Part shown: in pieces, positions 26,885 through 35,890 of the stretch
Layout of the letters: each line of letters starts with the position of its first letter
Position numbering within the stretch: the stretch's first letter is position 1
Assembly (NCBI RefSeq): GCF_036322805.1
Contig: NZ_AP027272.1
Location: 4,808,184 to 4,872,183 of the forward strand
From: Planctobacterium marinum
GTDB taxonomy: Bacteria; Pseudomonadota; Gammaproteobacteria; Enterobacterales; Alteromonadaceae
Reading direction: 5' to 3'
DNA: 64,000 nt
Position numbers and translations under genes: made by a program
Notes under the pieces: model-generated
Database searches by the model: none
What the model saw: only the letters and a program-made list of their open reading frames with translations
What the model was told of the DNA's origin: nothing

Positions 26885-28810
26885 ATGCACTCAACTATTT
26901 CATCCAAACAATATTTAAAACCAAGCGCAATAACATGGATTATGGTACTTGCTGTTACTTTGTTATCCGCATGTGGCGGCACCAATACTCAGCAAACCAC
27001 CCCCGTTGAAAGTGATCCCACACCGGTTGCCAATCTGACGATTTCGCAGATCATGGCTAACAATCTGTCCAATTATGAAGCCGGGGATATATTGCGTGTC
27101 GATTATCAATTGGAAGTGACAGAACTGGAGCAACCCGATGTGTCTATTGATTTTTACCTGGTTCATAGTGATTCAGAAGATGAAACAGAGATAGCAGAAA
27201 CGCATTTTCTGCACACAGCAGCTCATACGGCTGTAGAAAATGGTTCCAGTGTGGACTCTTTTGCCATTGAAATTCCAGCTGTTGCACACTCTGGTAATTA
27301 TTGGATTCTGGCGATTGTCGATCCTGAAAATACAGTAGCTGAGGATAACGAATCAGATAACCATCCCAATATCGATAACGAACAACACGTCGATGGTGAT
27401 TTCCCGGCAATTTCTATCGAAATTAACGCCCCTTCTGAACACGAATTTGAATTCGTGCGCAGTTATGTTGATAGCGGTATCGTAATTCTCGATAGCCCAG
27501 AATTACACGAAGGCACCGGCCAACATTATTCAGATATCATCGGCCACATAGATGCGATATATCACGGTGATCATGTAGCACTCGCCGCCCTCACTGCGGA
27601 AATTGAAATTGGCGGCAATTATCACGCAGTAACGCTTTGGGATGCAGAAACCGGCCAGTATTTAGACAGTCAAACCATTGAGTTTGCCTATGACGGCGAC
27701 GAACATTTTTTTGGTTTTGATATCGGTCTGGAGGACCAACAATTGGAAGCCTTGTATGCTGAATACGATGCCAATGCAGAATCCAACGCGGTAACCATTA
27801 GATTTACACTGACAGATACCACCGAAGTCGCAGTAGAATCTGATAACAGCAACAATACAAAGGAGCTTACTGTGCCGCTGTACTTCTTTGAGCGACAAGA
27901 CGATGAAGAGGACACAGGCACAACCGGAGACAAATCTCCCGGACTGCACAGCTATGCTGGCAAAGACTTCGAATTTACCGGCAACAAACTCAAAATAGAT
28001 GGCTCTTACGATAAATCCTATGGTGATGCCAGCAAATTCAAAGTGGGCGTTGAATTAGGTGGTGAAATGCAGGTTGATTTGCTGGATAAGGCCGCTTCTT
28101 TGGAAGCAGGCGGCTCGGTGGATATGTGGATATTTAATGCTCACAACACCATTTTTGGCGCCAGCTTTGATGGCCAGGCTTATCTTACTGGCGTTAACAC
28201 CGGCTATGATTCAGAAATGGTGATCTTTAACACGACGGTGTACGAAGATTCCAAATGGGTAGCCAAATTTGAAAAAACCTTTGAAAAGTCTTGGGAAGAA
28301 GACCGCATTCTCGCTAAAGCTAACTTTTCAGTGGGACCAATCCCCATGAGCGTCAAAGCCGGTATTGACGGTAGTGTTGGATTTGAATTAAGCATTGGCT
28401 ACGCACTTAGTGAGTTGTATGCCAATGGTGATATATTCTCCACTAATTTTGGCGGTTATGCTGAAGGTGGCGTTGATGCCGTTGTAGCCTCGGCAGGTGT
28501 GACCATTGAATTGTTAATCATAGACAACTTACTGGCCATGGAGTCCAGTGCAGAATTAGGCTTACTGGAAGATGGTGAAGCGAACCCCAGAGTAGACTAT
28601 AGTTTTGAACTCACCGACGACATTGATGTTATCAGTGGTCGCTTTGGTCTTTACGCAGAGGTAAGTTCCGTTAAGTGGTGTAAAAAATGGGGCATACCAT
28701 ACCCTTGTGGCACCAAGAAAAAAACCTATAACCTGTGGTTTTATCAAACCCCCAGTGTTTACAACAAATCCTGGACTATCTTCTCCAGAGAAGGCACGGT
28801 TTCTCTGTAA
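26885..28810 (+). CDS. large beta-rich lipoprotein of unknown function
   Basis: 641 residues. Lipoprotein signal (basic start, hydrophobic 17-27, lipobox L-L-S-A-C, Cys30). Residues about 48-340 contain two immunoglobulin-like CARDB-type units ('YEAGDILRVDYQLEV', 'SGNYWILAIVDPENTVAEDNESDN', 'VAVESDNSNNTKELTVPLYFF' in pieces). An acidic linker (345-360) leads to a long C-terminal beta-sheet region (about 365-620) with Cys pair 'KWCKKWGIPYPCG'. Serine or metal catalytic motifs are not seen. The next gene on the same strand encodes the secreted vitellogenin-N-like protein 94 bases on, so the two may form a surface/periplasm pair. The composition gives no sign of recent transfer. Confidence 0.7.
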   Translation: MHSTISSKQYLKPSAITWIMVLAVTLLSACGGTNTQQTTPVESDPTPVANLTISQIMANNLSNYEAGDILRVDYQLEVTELEQPDVSIDFYLVHSDSEDETEIAETHFLHTAAHTAVENGSSVDSFAIEIPAVAHSGNYWILAIVDPENTVAEDNESDNHPNIDNEQHVDGDFPAISIEINAPSEHEFEFVRSYVDSGIVILDSPELHEGTGQHYSDIIGHIDAIYHGDHVALAALTAEIEIGGNYHAVTLWDAETGQYLDSQTIEFAYDGDEHFFGFDIGLEDQQLEALYAEYDANAESNAVTIRFTLTDTTEVAVESDNSNNTKELTVPLYFFERQDDEEDTGTTGDKSPGLHSYAGKDFEFTGNKLKIDGSYDKSYGDASKFKVGVELGGEMQVDLLDKAASLEAGGSVDMWIFNAHNTIFGASFDGQAYLTGVNTGYDSEMVIFNTTVYEDSKWVAKFEKTFEKSWEEDRILAKANFSVGPIPMSVKAGIDGSVGFELSIGYALSELYANGDIFSTNFGGYAEGGVDAVVASAGVTIELLIIDNLLAMESSAELGLLEDGEANPRVDYSFELTDDIDVISGRFGLYAEVSSVKWCKKWGIPYPCGTKKKTYNLWFYQTPSVYNKSWTIFSREGTVSL

Positions 28811-28828
28811 ACATTCGGCTCTGTTCTG

Positions 28829-28862
28829 AACTCAGGAAGGTGGCATGTCACTTTCCTGAGTT
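28829..28862 (+). terminator. long hairpin between the lipoprotein and HEAT-repeat genes
   Basis: AACTCAGGAAGGTG pairs with CACTTTCCTGAGTT (one G-T pair) around a 6-base loop. No T tract follows, so it may reduce rather than stop read-through. Confidence 0.5.
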
Positions 28863-28904
28863 ATCAGTAGAAAGGCTAACTTAGTTTTAAAAAAAGCGAT
28901 TTTC

Positions 28905-30683
28905 ATGATCCTAAGACTCTCTTATTTTTTGCTTATTGGTTTAGTTTGTAATCAGACGCTAGCAAGCAGTTCAACGGCACAAAGTTGCACTCGCAGTTAT
29001 GAACTCAACATTGATACCGCCACACACTTTGACTTTGGTTCAGGCAGCAGCAACAAACAAACATTTAGTGCTCAGTTATCGTTAATGGCGCTTGATGCAG
29101 AGACAACAATCCCTGACTCAACATGGTGGGGAGTGCAATTAAGCGAAATAGAGATGCAAGGCAATGGCAAAATCATGGTTAGCACCCCCGAACTGAGTAT
29201 GCCTTTTGCCCTGTTAAAACAAGATGATGGCAAACTCATTGAGTTTCGATTTGCACCACAGCACGACGACAGCACAAAACAACAATTACAAGGACTGGCC
29301 TACTATCTGCAATTTCCAAACGAAGCCCATTGGCCAGAGAATACTGAGCAACGCGAAGAAAGCGATACCATAGGGCTGTATAGTGTGCGCTACGAGAAGC
29401 CCTCGACATTTGCGGGTCAAACTGTTTTGCCCTACAGGAAAAACAAAACCCATTATCAGTCCAACGAGAATATGAAAATCAATGGTGGTAATCCCATTCA
29501 GACCATTGAAATCAATACTTCACAGCAAGACATTGCTTTAAATTCCTGTTGGTTTGACACAGTACAAGGCCAGGAAGATATAAAGTTTTCCGGAACGGCG
29601 GATAGTTTTTCAATGTCTTTAAGCCAAACCTATATGATTAAACCGATGCAGACATTGGCAGAAGTAGCGCTTTGGGCAATGCCCACCAATGTGAATGATT
29701 GGGTGTTTCCGGAAGCAGTTGTCACTGAATTAACAGAAGCGGAAATCAAAGCGCTTGAGCAACGTTTTATCAAGGCATTAAAAGACACCGATTTATTGTC
29801 CATGCGCGGCTCTCAACTGGCAGATTGGTTATTGCAATTTGATCCGGTAATTTCAGTATTGCGTGAGGAGCTACTGACAACACGATTCGATGACAAACAA
29901 AAAATGCGTTTGTTTAATGCCTTGGGTCATCTGGATAGTGACAATGGCAATCAATTACTGGTTACCCTTATCAATGATGTCGCGTTTTCAGAGACAGATC
30001 GGTTTCGCGCCATCAGAGCTATCACCACTGGCACCAGCGCCCTCACTGCCCCGCTCAAAAACCAGCTATCAGGTTTGTTGAATCAAGATGAGTTTATTGG
30101 CTCTGAAGCGCTTTATGGCGCTGCCATTATGACCTTGGGAGCCGTGCTGCAACGCCGTAAGCACAATACACTGTCTGATGAATTATTCATGGAACTGACA
30201 CAGCGCTTAGTGAATGCCGAAGATGAGCAACAGCAATCCGCGTTAGTCGCCAGTTTGGGTAATAGCCAGATGCCAGAAGCAGTAACAACCCTGCAAGACT
30301 TCGCGCAATCCAGCAGCGCTCGTGTCAGGGCCAATGTGGCAGCCTCCTTTGGACAAATCGCCGATAACGACGCGCAACAAGCCTTGAAATCTATGCTGCA
30401 AAACGAGCCGAATGACAAGGTGCAACAAGCGGTACTGGGTGCTATTGGACAGTTTCAGTTGAACAATACCGAACTGCAAAAAATCTCTGAAATCGCCCAA
30501 CAAAGCAAAAGCGAACGCACCAGAGGTAACGCCATCAAAGCCCTGGCCCAACAAACCCACAAAAGTCAGCAAGCACAACAACAACTGCGCCAACTCATGA
30601 TGAAAGAAACCAGTCGCCGTAATTTTGCCCTTGCGGCAAAATCCATCGAAGCGTTGAAACAAACAGCTGAGACTGATCCCTAA
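28905..30683 (+). CDS. secreted protein with vitellogenin-N-like beta domain and HEAT-type helical repeats
   Basis: 592 residues with a signal peptide (1-20, ending TLAS). Residues about 22-265 are beta-rich; the pattern 'DGKLIEFRFAPQHDDSTK' ... 'QGLAYYLQF' ... 'ESDTIGLYSVRYE' recalls the N-terminal sheet of vitellogenin/apolipophorin-type large lipid-transfer proteins (I-x-x-I-x-F, N-x-K-x-x-I-L-x-L-Q, E-x-D-x-x-G-x-C/Y). Residues about 275-590 are repeated helical pairs of HEAT type ('ARVRANVAASFGQIADNDAQ', 'DKVQQAVLGAIGQF', 'RTRGNAIKALAQQ'), matching the helical domain that follows in those proteins. No catalytic motif. Role, perhaps lipid or lipoprotein carriage, is inference. It follows the beta-rich lipoprotein gene. 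Confidence 0.65.
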   Translation: MILRLSYFLLIGLVCNQTLASSSTAQSCTRSYELNIDTATHFDFGSGSSNKQTFSAQLSLMALDAETTIPDSTWWGVQLSEIEMQGNGKIMVSTPELSMPFALLKQDDGKLIEFRFAPQHDDSTKQQLQGLAYYLQFPNEAHWPENTEQREESDTIGLYSVRYEKPSTFAGQTVLPYRKNKTHYQSNENMKINGGNPIQTIEINTSQQDIALNSCWFDTVQGQEDIKFSGTADSFSMSLSQTYMIKPMQTLAEVALWAMPTNVNDWVFPEAVVTELTEAEIKALEQRFIKALKDTDLLSMRGSQLADWLLQFDPVISVLREELLTTRFDDKQKMRLFNALGHLDSDNGNQLLVTLINDVAFSETDRFRAIRAITTGTSALTAPLKNQLSGLLNQDEFIGSEALYGAAIMTLGAVLQRRKHNTLSDELFMELTQRLVNAEDEQQQSALVASLGNSQMPEAVTTLQDFAQSSSARVRANVAASFGQIADNDAQQALKSMLQNEPNDKVQQAVLGAIGQFQLNNTELQKISEIAQQSKSERTRGNAIKALAQQTHKSQQAQQQLRQLMMKETSRRNFALAAKSIEALKQTAETDP

Positions 30684-30732
30684 TCACCAGCTTCCGTAAG
30701 GTTATTAAAGCGCAATTGAACCAGGTTATGTG

Positions 30733-31287
30733 ATGGCAAAAATCGCAAATCCGCAGGGTAAAGGTAACCATTTACTCAGTAATCATTGGTTTGAGGATGT
30801 TCAACTTCAGGTTAAATCTGCGGATCAGATCTTCAGCGACTATATATTATCAATGCTGGTATTAAGCGCCGAGTTTTCCTTCAAACCTGTGCCCGACAAT
30901 GAATATTTTCTGTATTTGTGGAAAGGGCAATTGAGGCTTAGCCTGATCCCGGCGCGCAAGTGTAATTTCCCAGAGGTAGAGTGTCTTGCAGTTTGTTTTC
31001 TCAATGCTGATCTCACCTGGAAAGTGATATTACACCCCCAACAAGCGTTGAGTAGTAAAGCGAAAGAATGGCTGCAAAACTTTGCCGAGGCAATGCAAAG
31101 CCAAATAGAGAGGGCAGATTCATTTAGGGAATTATTACCTTATTACGAAGAAAGCCTACCTTTTTATCGCCGTCTCTACGCTTCTGGATTAGCAAAAAGC
31201 TTAACCAAATCGGCACAAAAAATTCGCCTTTTGGATAAAAAACCAGAACTACCACAATCCAGGTTTTTACCGGCACTAAGCGGGTAG
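30733..31287 (+). CDS. uncharacterised cytoplasmic protein, DUF2452-like
   Basis: 184 residues from ATG 30733 (MAKIANPQGKGNHLL), one codon inside a GTG alternative. The N-terminal 'NPQGKG' followed by a mixed beta/alpha domain and a basic C-terminal helix ('KSLTKSAQKIRLLDKKPELP') resembles the DUF2452 family of marine gammaproteobacteria; this is a recollection of pattern, not a search. No signal peptide or membrane span. Its end overlaps the convergent carbonic anhydrase gene by 12 bases. Confidence 0.6.
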   Translation: MAKIANPQGKGNHLLSNHWFEDVQLQVKSADQIFSDYILSMLVLSAEFSFKPVPDNEYFLYLWKGQLRLSLIPARKCNFPEVECLAVCFLNADLTWKVILHPQQALSSKAKEWLQNFAEAMQSQIERADSFRELLPYYEESLPFYRRLYASGLAKSLTKSAQKIRLLDKKPELPQSRFLPALSG

Positions 31288-31875
31288 GGTCATATCCTGT
31301 CCGAGTTTTTTCAAACGTCCGTTTTTAATACTGTAGATAAAGCTGTGCACCTGAATATCCTTTCCGGCAGCTTTTGCTGATTTAACAATAGAGGTACGCA
31401 GCACATTCAGGGCTTGTTCCCGCACATTAAGCTCACACATGCGATCATCTTTTGCTTCACCTTCAAGGCCTTCTAGTTCATGAGCATATTTGCTGGCGAC
31501 GTCTTGAATATGACCAAGCCAATTATCAATCAGCCCCAACGGCTCACCTTTGAGTGCTGCTGTAATACCGCCGCAACCATAATGACCACATACAATAATG
31601 TGTTTCACTTCCAGTACGTCTACGGCATATTGCAATACCGACAAGCAATTCAGGTCGGTGTGTACCACCATATTAGCCACATTGCGGTGCACAAAGAGTT
31701 CACCCGGTAACAAACCCACTATGTCATTTGCTGGAACGCGACTATCAGCGCACCCAATCCACAGGTATTTGGGTTTTTGCTGTTTCGACAACTTATCGAA
31801 AAAATCCGGTTTTTCTTCATCAATCTGTTCTGCCCATTTCACGTTATTATCGAGCAGTAATTGAATTTCTGGCAT
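31276..31875 (-). CDS. can: beta-class carbonic anhydrase
   Basis: 199 residues; interconverts CO2 and bicarbonate, supplying bicarbonate to enzymes such as PEP carboxylase in this same window. Zinc ligands and active-site dyad are visible: 'CADSRVPAN' (Cys and the Asp-Arg pair), and 'CGHYGCGGITAAL' (His and second Cys). The C-terminal 'SFIYSIKNGRLKKLG' is typical of the Can/CynT group. Start ATG 31875. Convergent overlap with the DUF2452-like gene. Confidence 0.95.
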   Translation of the reverse strand: MPEIQLLLDNNVKWAEQIDEEKPDFFDKLSKQQKPKYLWIGCADSRVPANDIVGLLPGELFVHRNVANMVVHTDLNCLSVLQYAVDVLEVKHIIVCGHYGCGGITAALKGEPLGLIDNWLGHIQDVASKYAHELEGLEGEAKDDRMCELNVREQALNVLRTSIVKSAKAAGKDIQVHSFIYSIKNGRLKKLGQDMTLPA

Positions 31876-32000
31876 AGTTTAGTTGTCGCTGTAGCTGGTG
31901 ATTGATGGCAGTATACCTGACAAGACGCCGCAACAAAGCTCTGATCTGTAAGAACCTGTTGAGCTTTGCCTGTGATTGATTAAGGAAAGCTCACCATGTT

Positions 32001-33878
32001 TCAATCATTGGCGATCGCAAGGTCTATTTGCGCTTCCAACACAGTCAACGGTAATGCACCGTTATCCAGTACCAGATCATGGAAGTCCCGGATATCAAAA
32101 TTGTCTCCTTGCGCCTCCCGCATCCGCTCGCGCAATTCCAGTATTTTCAGCATGCCCGTCATATAGGCGGTAGCCTGCCCGGTGTAGATGCTATATCTGG
32201 CAATATTACCCAAAGCACTGTTGTTACTTACCCCGACGTTTTCTTCAAACCAGGAAACGGCTCTTGATTGACTCCAGCCAAAGGCGTGAATGCCGGTGTC
32301 CACCACCAATCGCGCCGCTCTTAAGGCTTCAAAGTTAAGTCGGCCAATATCACCATAGATATCATTGGCATACCAGTTGTAATCACCCGCCAAACGTTCT
32401 GCATATAATCCCCAGCCTTCGATATAGCCCGTTGCCGGATAATTCCGGCGAAAATCAGGTAATGCCGTTTCCTGTGCTAACGCTATTTGCATGTGATGTC
32501 CGGGCATCGCCTCGTGATAAGCCAAGGTGGGCATAATAAAGTAAGCCTCCGGGCTGACATTCTGCGCAAAAAAAGCCCCATCTCGCGAGCCATCTAAAGA
32601 ACCTCTGACATAAAAGCCGCCCGTTGGTCCACCTACCACTCTCACTTGTTGCACCGGAAATCGGTTAAACAGTGGCATCATTCTATCTTCAGCATCACTG
32701 ATAAGCCGCTCATAAGTACTGATGATCTGACCTGTGGCAATAAAACCGCCGTCATTGGCTACGCGGCTAAATAGTTGCTGTAAGGACTCACCCGCCGAAT
32801 AACCTAATTGGTCAAACCGCTCGCGCAATTCGCTGTGAATTCGGGCGATTTCCTGCAATCCCAGCTCGTGAATTTCCAAGGCCGTTAAATTCGTAGTGGT
32901 GTGATAACGCAAGCGTTGCTGATAATAAGCCTCACCACCGGGAAACTGTCCTACACCAATCTGTTGGGGTGCGCGATTGCGTTGTGCTTGCAGAAAACTT
33001 ACAAGCTGGTTGTAAGCAGGCACAATCTCATCTCTTATTGTGGCTCTTGCGGTATCGCGAAAGCTCGCTTTTTGGGTATCGGTTAAACTGCTGATGTCAT
33101 CCAGTTTACTGCTGAAGTTGGCAAAGTAAGCTGAAGCATCAATATTGCTGACGGCATTACTGTGCACATTAATAGAGACATCTAATGTAAACTGCGGCTC
33201 AATAACCCCGTAGGCTTCCATTTCCTGTAAGTTATTGATGAGCTGTGTGAACTTATCATCTACGAAGGTCAGTCGCGTCAGATAATCCTGTACATCGGAT
33301 TCTGTCTGCAAGGGGTGCAAATCGGAGAAAAACAACTGAGTACCGCTGGGAACGCCAGTGAGAAAATAAGTGGCCTGATAGTCAAAGTAGATAAAACCCC
33401 GCATTTCAGCATTGCGCTGTGCAAGCCACAAAAGGCTATCGTAATTAACTTGTTGTGCTGTATCTAAACTGGCTCTGTCGATTAGCTGCAATCGCTCATA
33501 AAGTGCCTGCCACATGGCAATGGTGGTCACCTGATAGGGAAAATCAATAGGAGTCAGAGCTAACGTATCTAGCTGATACTGTTCTGCCAGGCCCAATCCC
33601 AAAACGCTTTCTGGATCCCTCAGTGAAAGCACTGGCCATGCCATATCCAGAATATCGTTCAAGTCCATATCCTGAATCAAATCTGCAAACTCGCTGGCTG
33701 CGATGCCTGGCTCAGGCGGAGTTGGAGCAGTGGGATTAGTAGGCGTGGTGGGTGTTGAGGGTGTACCGGGCGTATTATTTGTTGTACCGGAAGAACCGCC
33801 GCCGCAACTGGCAAGCAAACTAATCCCGATAAATACCAAGGCTGAACCCAAAATAAATGGTCTGCGCAGTAGATTCAT
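32001..33878 (-). CDS. DUF885-family lipoprotein, probable metallopeptidase-like protein
   Basis: 625 residues. Lipobox LLAS-C (Cys25), then a Thr/Pro-rich spacer (about 30-60) that would hold the domain away from the membrane. The large helical domain carries the DUF885 signature 'YHEAMPGHHMQIALAQE' (about 450-467), whose HExxxxHH layout looks like a gluzincin-type zinc site, and 'YIEGWGLYAERLAG', supplying a further Glu. Members are thought to be peptidases or amidases; no substrate is established here. Stands alone. Confidence 0.85.
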   Translation of the reverse strand: MNLLRRPFILGSALVFIGISLLASCGGGSSGTTNNTPGTPSTPTTPTNPTAPTPPEPGIAASEFADLIQDMDLNDILDMAWPVLSLRDPESVLGLGLAEQYQLDTLALTPIDFPYQVTTIAMWQALYERLQLIDRASLDTAQQVNYDSLLWLAQRNAEMRGFIYFDYQATYFLTGVPSGTQLFFSDLHPLQTESDVQDYLTRLTFVDDKFTQLINNLQEMEAYGVIEPQFTLDVSINVHSNAVSNIDASAYFANFSSKLDDISSLTDTQKASFRDTARATIRDEIVPAYNQLVSFLQAQRNRAPQQIGVGQFPGGEAYYQQRLRYHTTTNLTALEIHELGLQEIARIHSELRERFDQLGYSAGESLQQLFSRVANDGGFIATGQIISTYERLISDAEDRMMPLFNRFPVQQVRVVGGPTGGFYVRGSLDGSRDGAFFAQNVSPEAYFIMPTLAYHEAMPGHHMQIALAQETALPDFRRNYPATGYIEGWGLYAERLAGDYNWYANDIYGDIGRLNFEALRAARLVVDTGIHAFGWSQSRAVSWFEENVGVSNNSALGNIARYSIYTGQATAYMTGMLKILELRERMREAQGDNFDIRDFHDLVLDNGALPLTVLEAQIDLAIAND

Positions 33879-34068
33879 AATACTAGTATCAAGCTGATGA
33901 TGTCCCTTTTAGCATTAACCATGGCTGTCACTTTGTCAGGTAATGTCACACTTTATTACATTTGTACCATCTCTCGGTATTACCAAATCATCAGCAATAA
34001 TTGCATTTTTCGTTGTTACGGCTAAATTTTTTCTTGATCTTTTTTTGAATTAACCCGGATGAAAAATT

Positions 34069-34497
34069 ATGCATTTAGTTAACTACTTAATCTTTAATGG
34101 TCGTTGCGAAGAAGCCATCGAGTATTATCAAAAAACACTTAACGCCGAACTCGTTATGTTGATGCGATTTGAAGATATGCCGGCTGAAGGTAATGAAGAC
34201 TGCCAGATGCCGGAAGATATGGGCCAGAAAATCATGCACGCTGAAATTCAAATTGGTGATTCAAAAATTATGATGTCGGATAGCCCAGAACAAGGCCCTG
34301 TTAATTTCAGCGGATTTTCATTGTCTATTGCCGCAGACTCGATAGAGCAAGGAAGCAGTCTGTTTTCCGCCCTGGCAGAAGATGGAAAAGTAATCATGCC
34401 ACTGGCAGAAACCTTTTGGGCTAAGGCGTTTGGTATGTTAGAGGACAAGTTTGGTTTGAGCTGGATGGTGAATGTCGAAGCAAGCGATGAATCTTAA
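34069..34497 (+). CDS. VOC-superfamily protein, PhnB-like
   Basis: 142 residues from ATG 34069, with GGATG upstream. Paired beta-alpha-beta-beta-beta modules: 'LIFNGRCEEAIEYYQKTL' at the N-terminus and 'WAKAFGMLEDKFGLSWMVN' at the end are the PhnB/3-demethylubiquinone-methyltransferase-like glyoxalase-fold signature. Activity unknown: such proteins range from antibiotic resistance to isomerases. Convergent with the M20 hydrolase gene, with a hairpin between. Confidence 0.85.
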   Translation: MHLVNYLIFNGRCEEAIEYYQKTLNAELVMLMRFEDMPAEGNEDCQMPEDMGQKIMHAEIQIGDSKIMMSDSPEQGPVNFSGFSLSIAADSIEQGSSLFSALAEDGKVIMPLAETFWAKAFGMLEDKFGLSWMVNVEASDES

Positions 34498-34507
34498 ATT
34501 TGATACC

Positions 34508-34543
34508 GCGTCCGACTGAACACTTCCGTATTCCGTCGGACGC
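34508..34543. terminator. hairpin between convergent VOC and M20 genes
   Basis: GCGTCCGAC (34508-34516) pairs perfectly with GTCGGACGC (34535-34543) over an 18-base loop. No clear T tract on either side; probably a shared transcription-end hairpin. Confidence 0.5.
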
Positions 34544-34551
34544 TCCAAAGA

Positions 34552-35835
34552 TTAATGCTTGTTCATATAATCCATGGTTAGGTTCGTCAGTAATTTAACC
34601 CCTAGATTCATACCTTCATCATCCACATAAAACTCTGGTGTATGGTGAGCAGGGGCTTCGCTGTCTGGTACGTCTTTGGGTTTGCCACCCACAAACAAAT
34701 ACAGGCCGGGAATTTCTTTCTGGAAGAAAGAGAAATCTTCCGCACCAGTTGTAGGTTTGCGGCTAATCACATTATCTTTACCTGCCGTTCGCACCAGGGT
34801 ATCCAGCATGTCGCCCATCAACTCAGGATCGTTATAAGTAACCGGATAGTTATAATCCAGTGGTAGCGTGACTTCTGCGGTGGCACCCATGCTTTCGGCA
34901 ATGGCTTTCACTTTACGCGGTAACGACTCATAAATATGCTCTCGCGCCGCATCGTTTAAGGTGCGAATGGTACCCACCATTTCCACTTCATTGGGAATGA
35001 TGTTAGAACGAACCCCGCCCTGGATTTTACCCACAGTGACAACAGCGCCATCTTCCACTAACTCCAGTTCGCGGCTGACAATAGTTTGCAGGCCCATAAT
35101 AATTTGGGCCGAAGTCACTACTGGATCAACACTCATCCAGGGATAAGCACCGTGTGCCTGTTTACCTTTAACCACCACTTTGAAGGGATCTACCGCGGCC
35201 ATGATGCCGCCCGCGCGATACGCCACGGTATCCACTTCCAAGCCTGCCCAGATGTGCAAACCAAAAATCACATCCACATCAGGATTTTTCAGCACACCTT
35301 CTTCCACCATCACTTCAGCACCACCGCGCTCACCGGCAGGTGCACCTTCTTCAGCAGGCTGAAAGATAAACTTCACTTTGCCTTTTAATTTATCTTTGTT
35401 TTGCGCCAATAATGTTGCTGCGCCCATCAACATGGCCATGTGGGTATCGTGCCCACAAGCATGGCTTACTGGCACATCGTTGCCGTTGTACTCACCACGG
35501 GCGGTGGACTTCCAGGGTAAATCGTTAACTTCCTGTACCGGCAGGGCATCCATATCGGCTCGAAGCCCAACTACCGGACCGGGCTTACCACTATCTAACA
35601 CAGCGACAACACCAGTAATTGCGACACCAGTTTGTACTTCAAAGCCTAGTTCCCGCATATAACTAGCAATATACTTTGCCGTTTCAAACTCGCGGTTGGA
35701 TAACTCCGGGTTTTGATGGAAATGACGACGCCATTCAACCGTTTTTGGCTCTAATTTTTCCGCCTGAATGGCGATATCTGCCGTGGCATGAACCGCAAAG
35801 ATAGCGCTAAGCGCCAGTGTGAGTTTTCTTATCAT
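34552..35835 (-). CDS. exported M20-family amidohydrolase
   Basis: 427 residues with a signal peptide (about 1-19, LALSAIFAVHATA). M20D amidohydrolase of the hippurate/IAA-amino-acid hydrolase type: 'WRRHFHQNPELSNREFETA', metal motif 'SHACGHDTHMAMLMGAA' (about 122-138), 'FIFQPAEEGAPAGERGGA', and the late 'TGAEDFSFFQKEIPGLYLFVGG' (in parts). It would split an amide bond in the periplasm. Lies 55 bases after an ATP-grasp ligase gene on the same strand, so it is probably in one transcript with it and beside the cyanophycin-like genes. A role in recycling a peptide or amide made by the ligases is inference. Confidence 0.9.
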   Translation of the reverse strand: MIRKLTLALSAIFAVHATADIAIQAEKLEPKTVEWRRHFHQNPELSNREFETAKYIASYMRELGFEVQTGVAITGVVAVLDSGKPGPVVGLRADMDALPVQEVNDLPWKSTARGEYNGNDVPVSHACGHDTHMAMLMGAATLLAQNKDKLKGKVKFIFQPAEEGAPAGERGGAEVMVEEGVLKNPDVDVIFGLHIWAGLEVDTVAYRAGGIMAAVDPFKVVVKGKQAHGAYPWMSVDPVVTSAQIIMGLQTIVSRELELVEDGAVVTVGKIQGGVRSNIIPNEVEMVGTIRTLNDAAREHIYESLPRKVKAIAESMGATAEVTLPLDYNYPVTYNDPELMGDMLDTLVRTAGKDNVISRKPTTGAEDFSFFQKEIPGLYLFVGGKPKDVPDSEAPAHHTPEFYVDDEGMNLGVKLLTNLTMDYMNKH

Positions 35836-35890
35836 TATCGTTCCTGTTGGGTTGGAATAGTTTCGCTTCGCATTGCATTGAGCCCCGATA

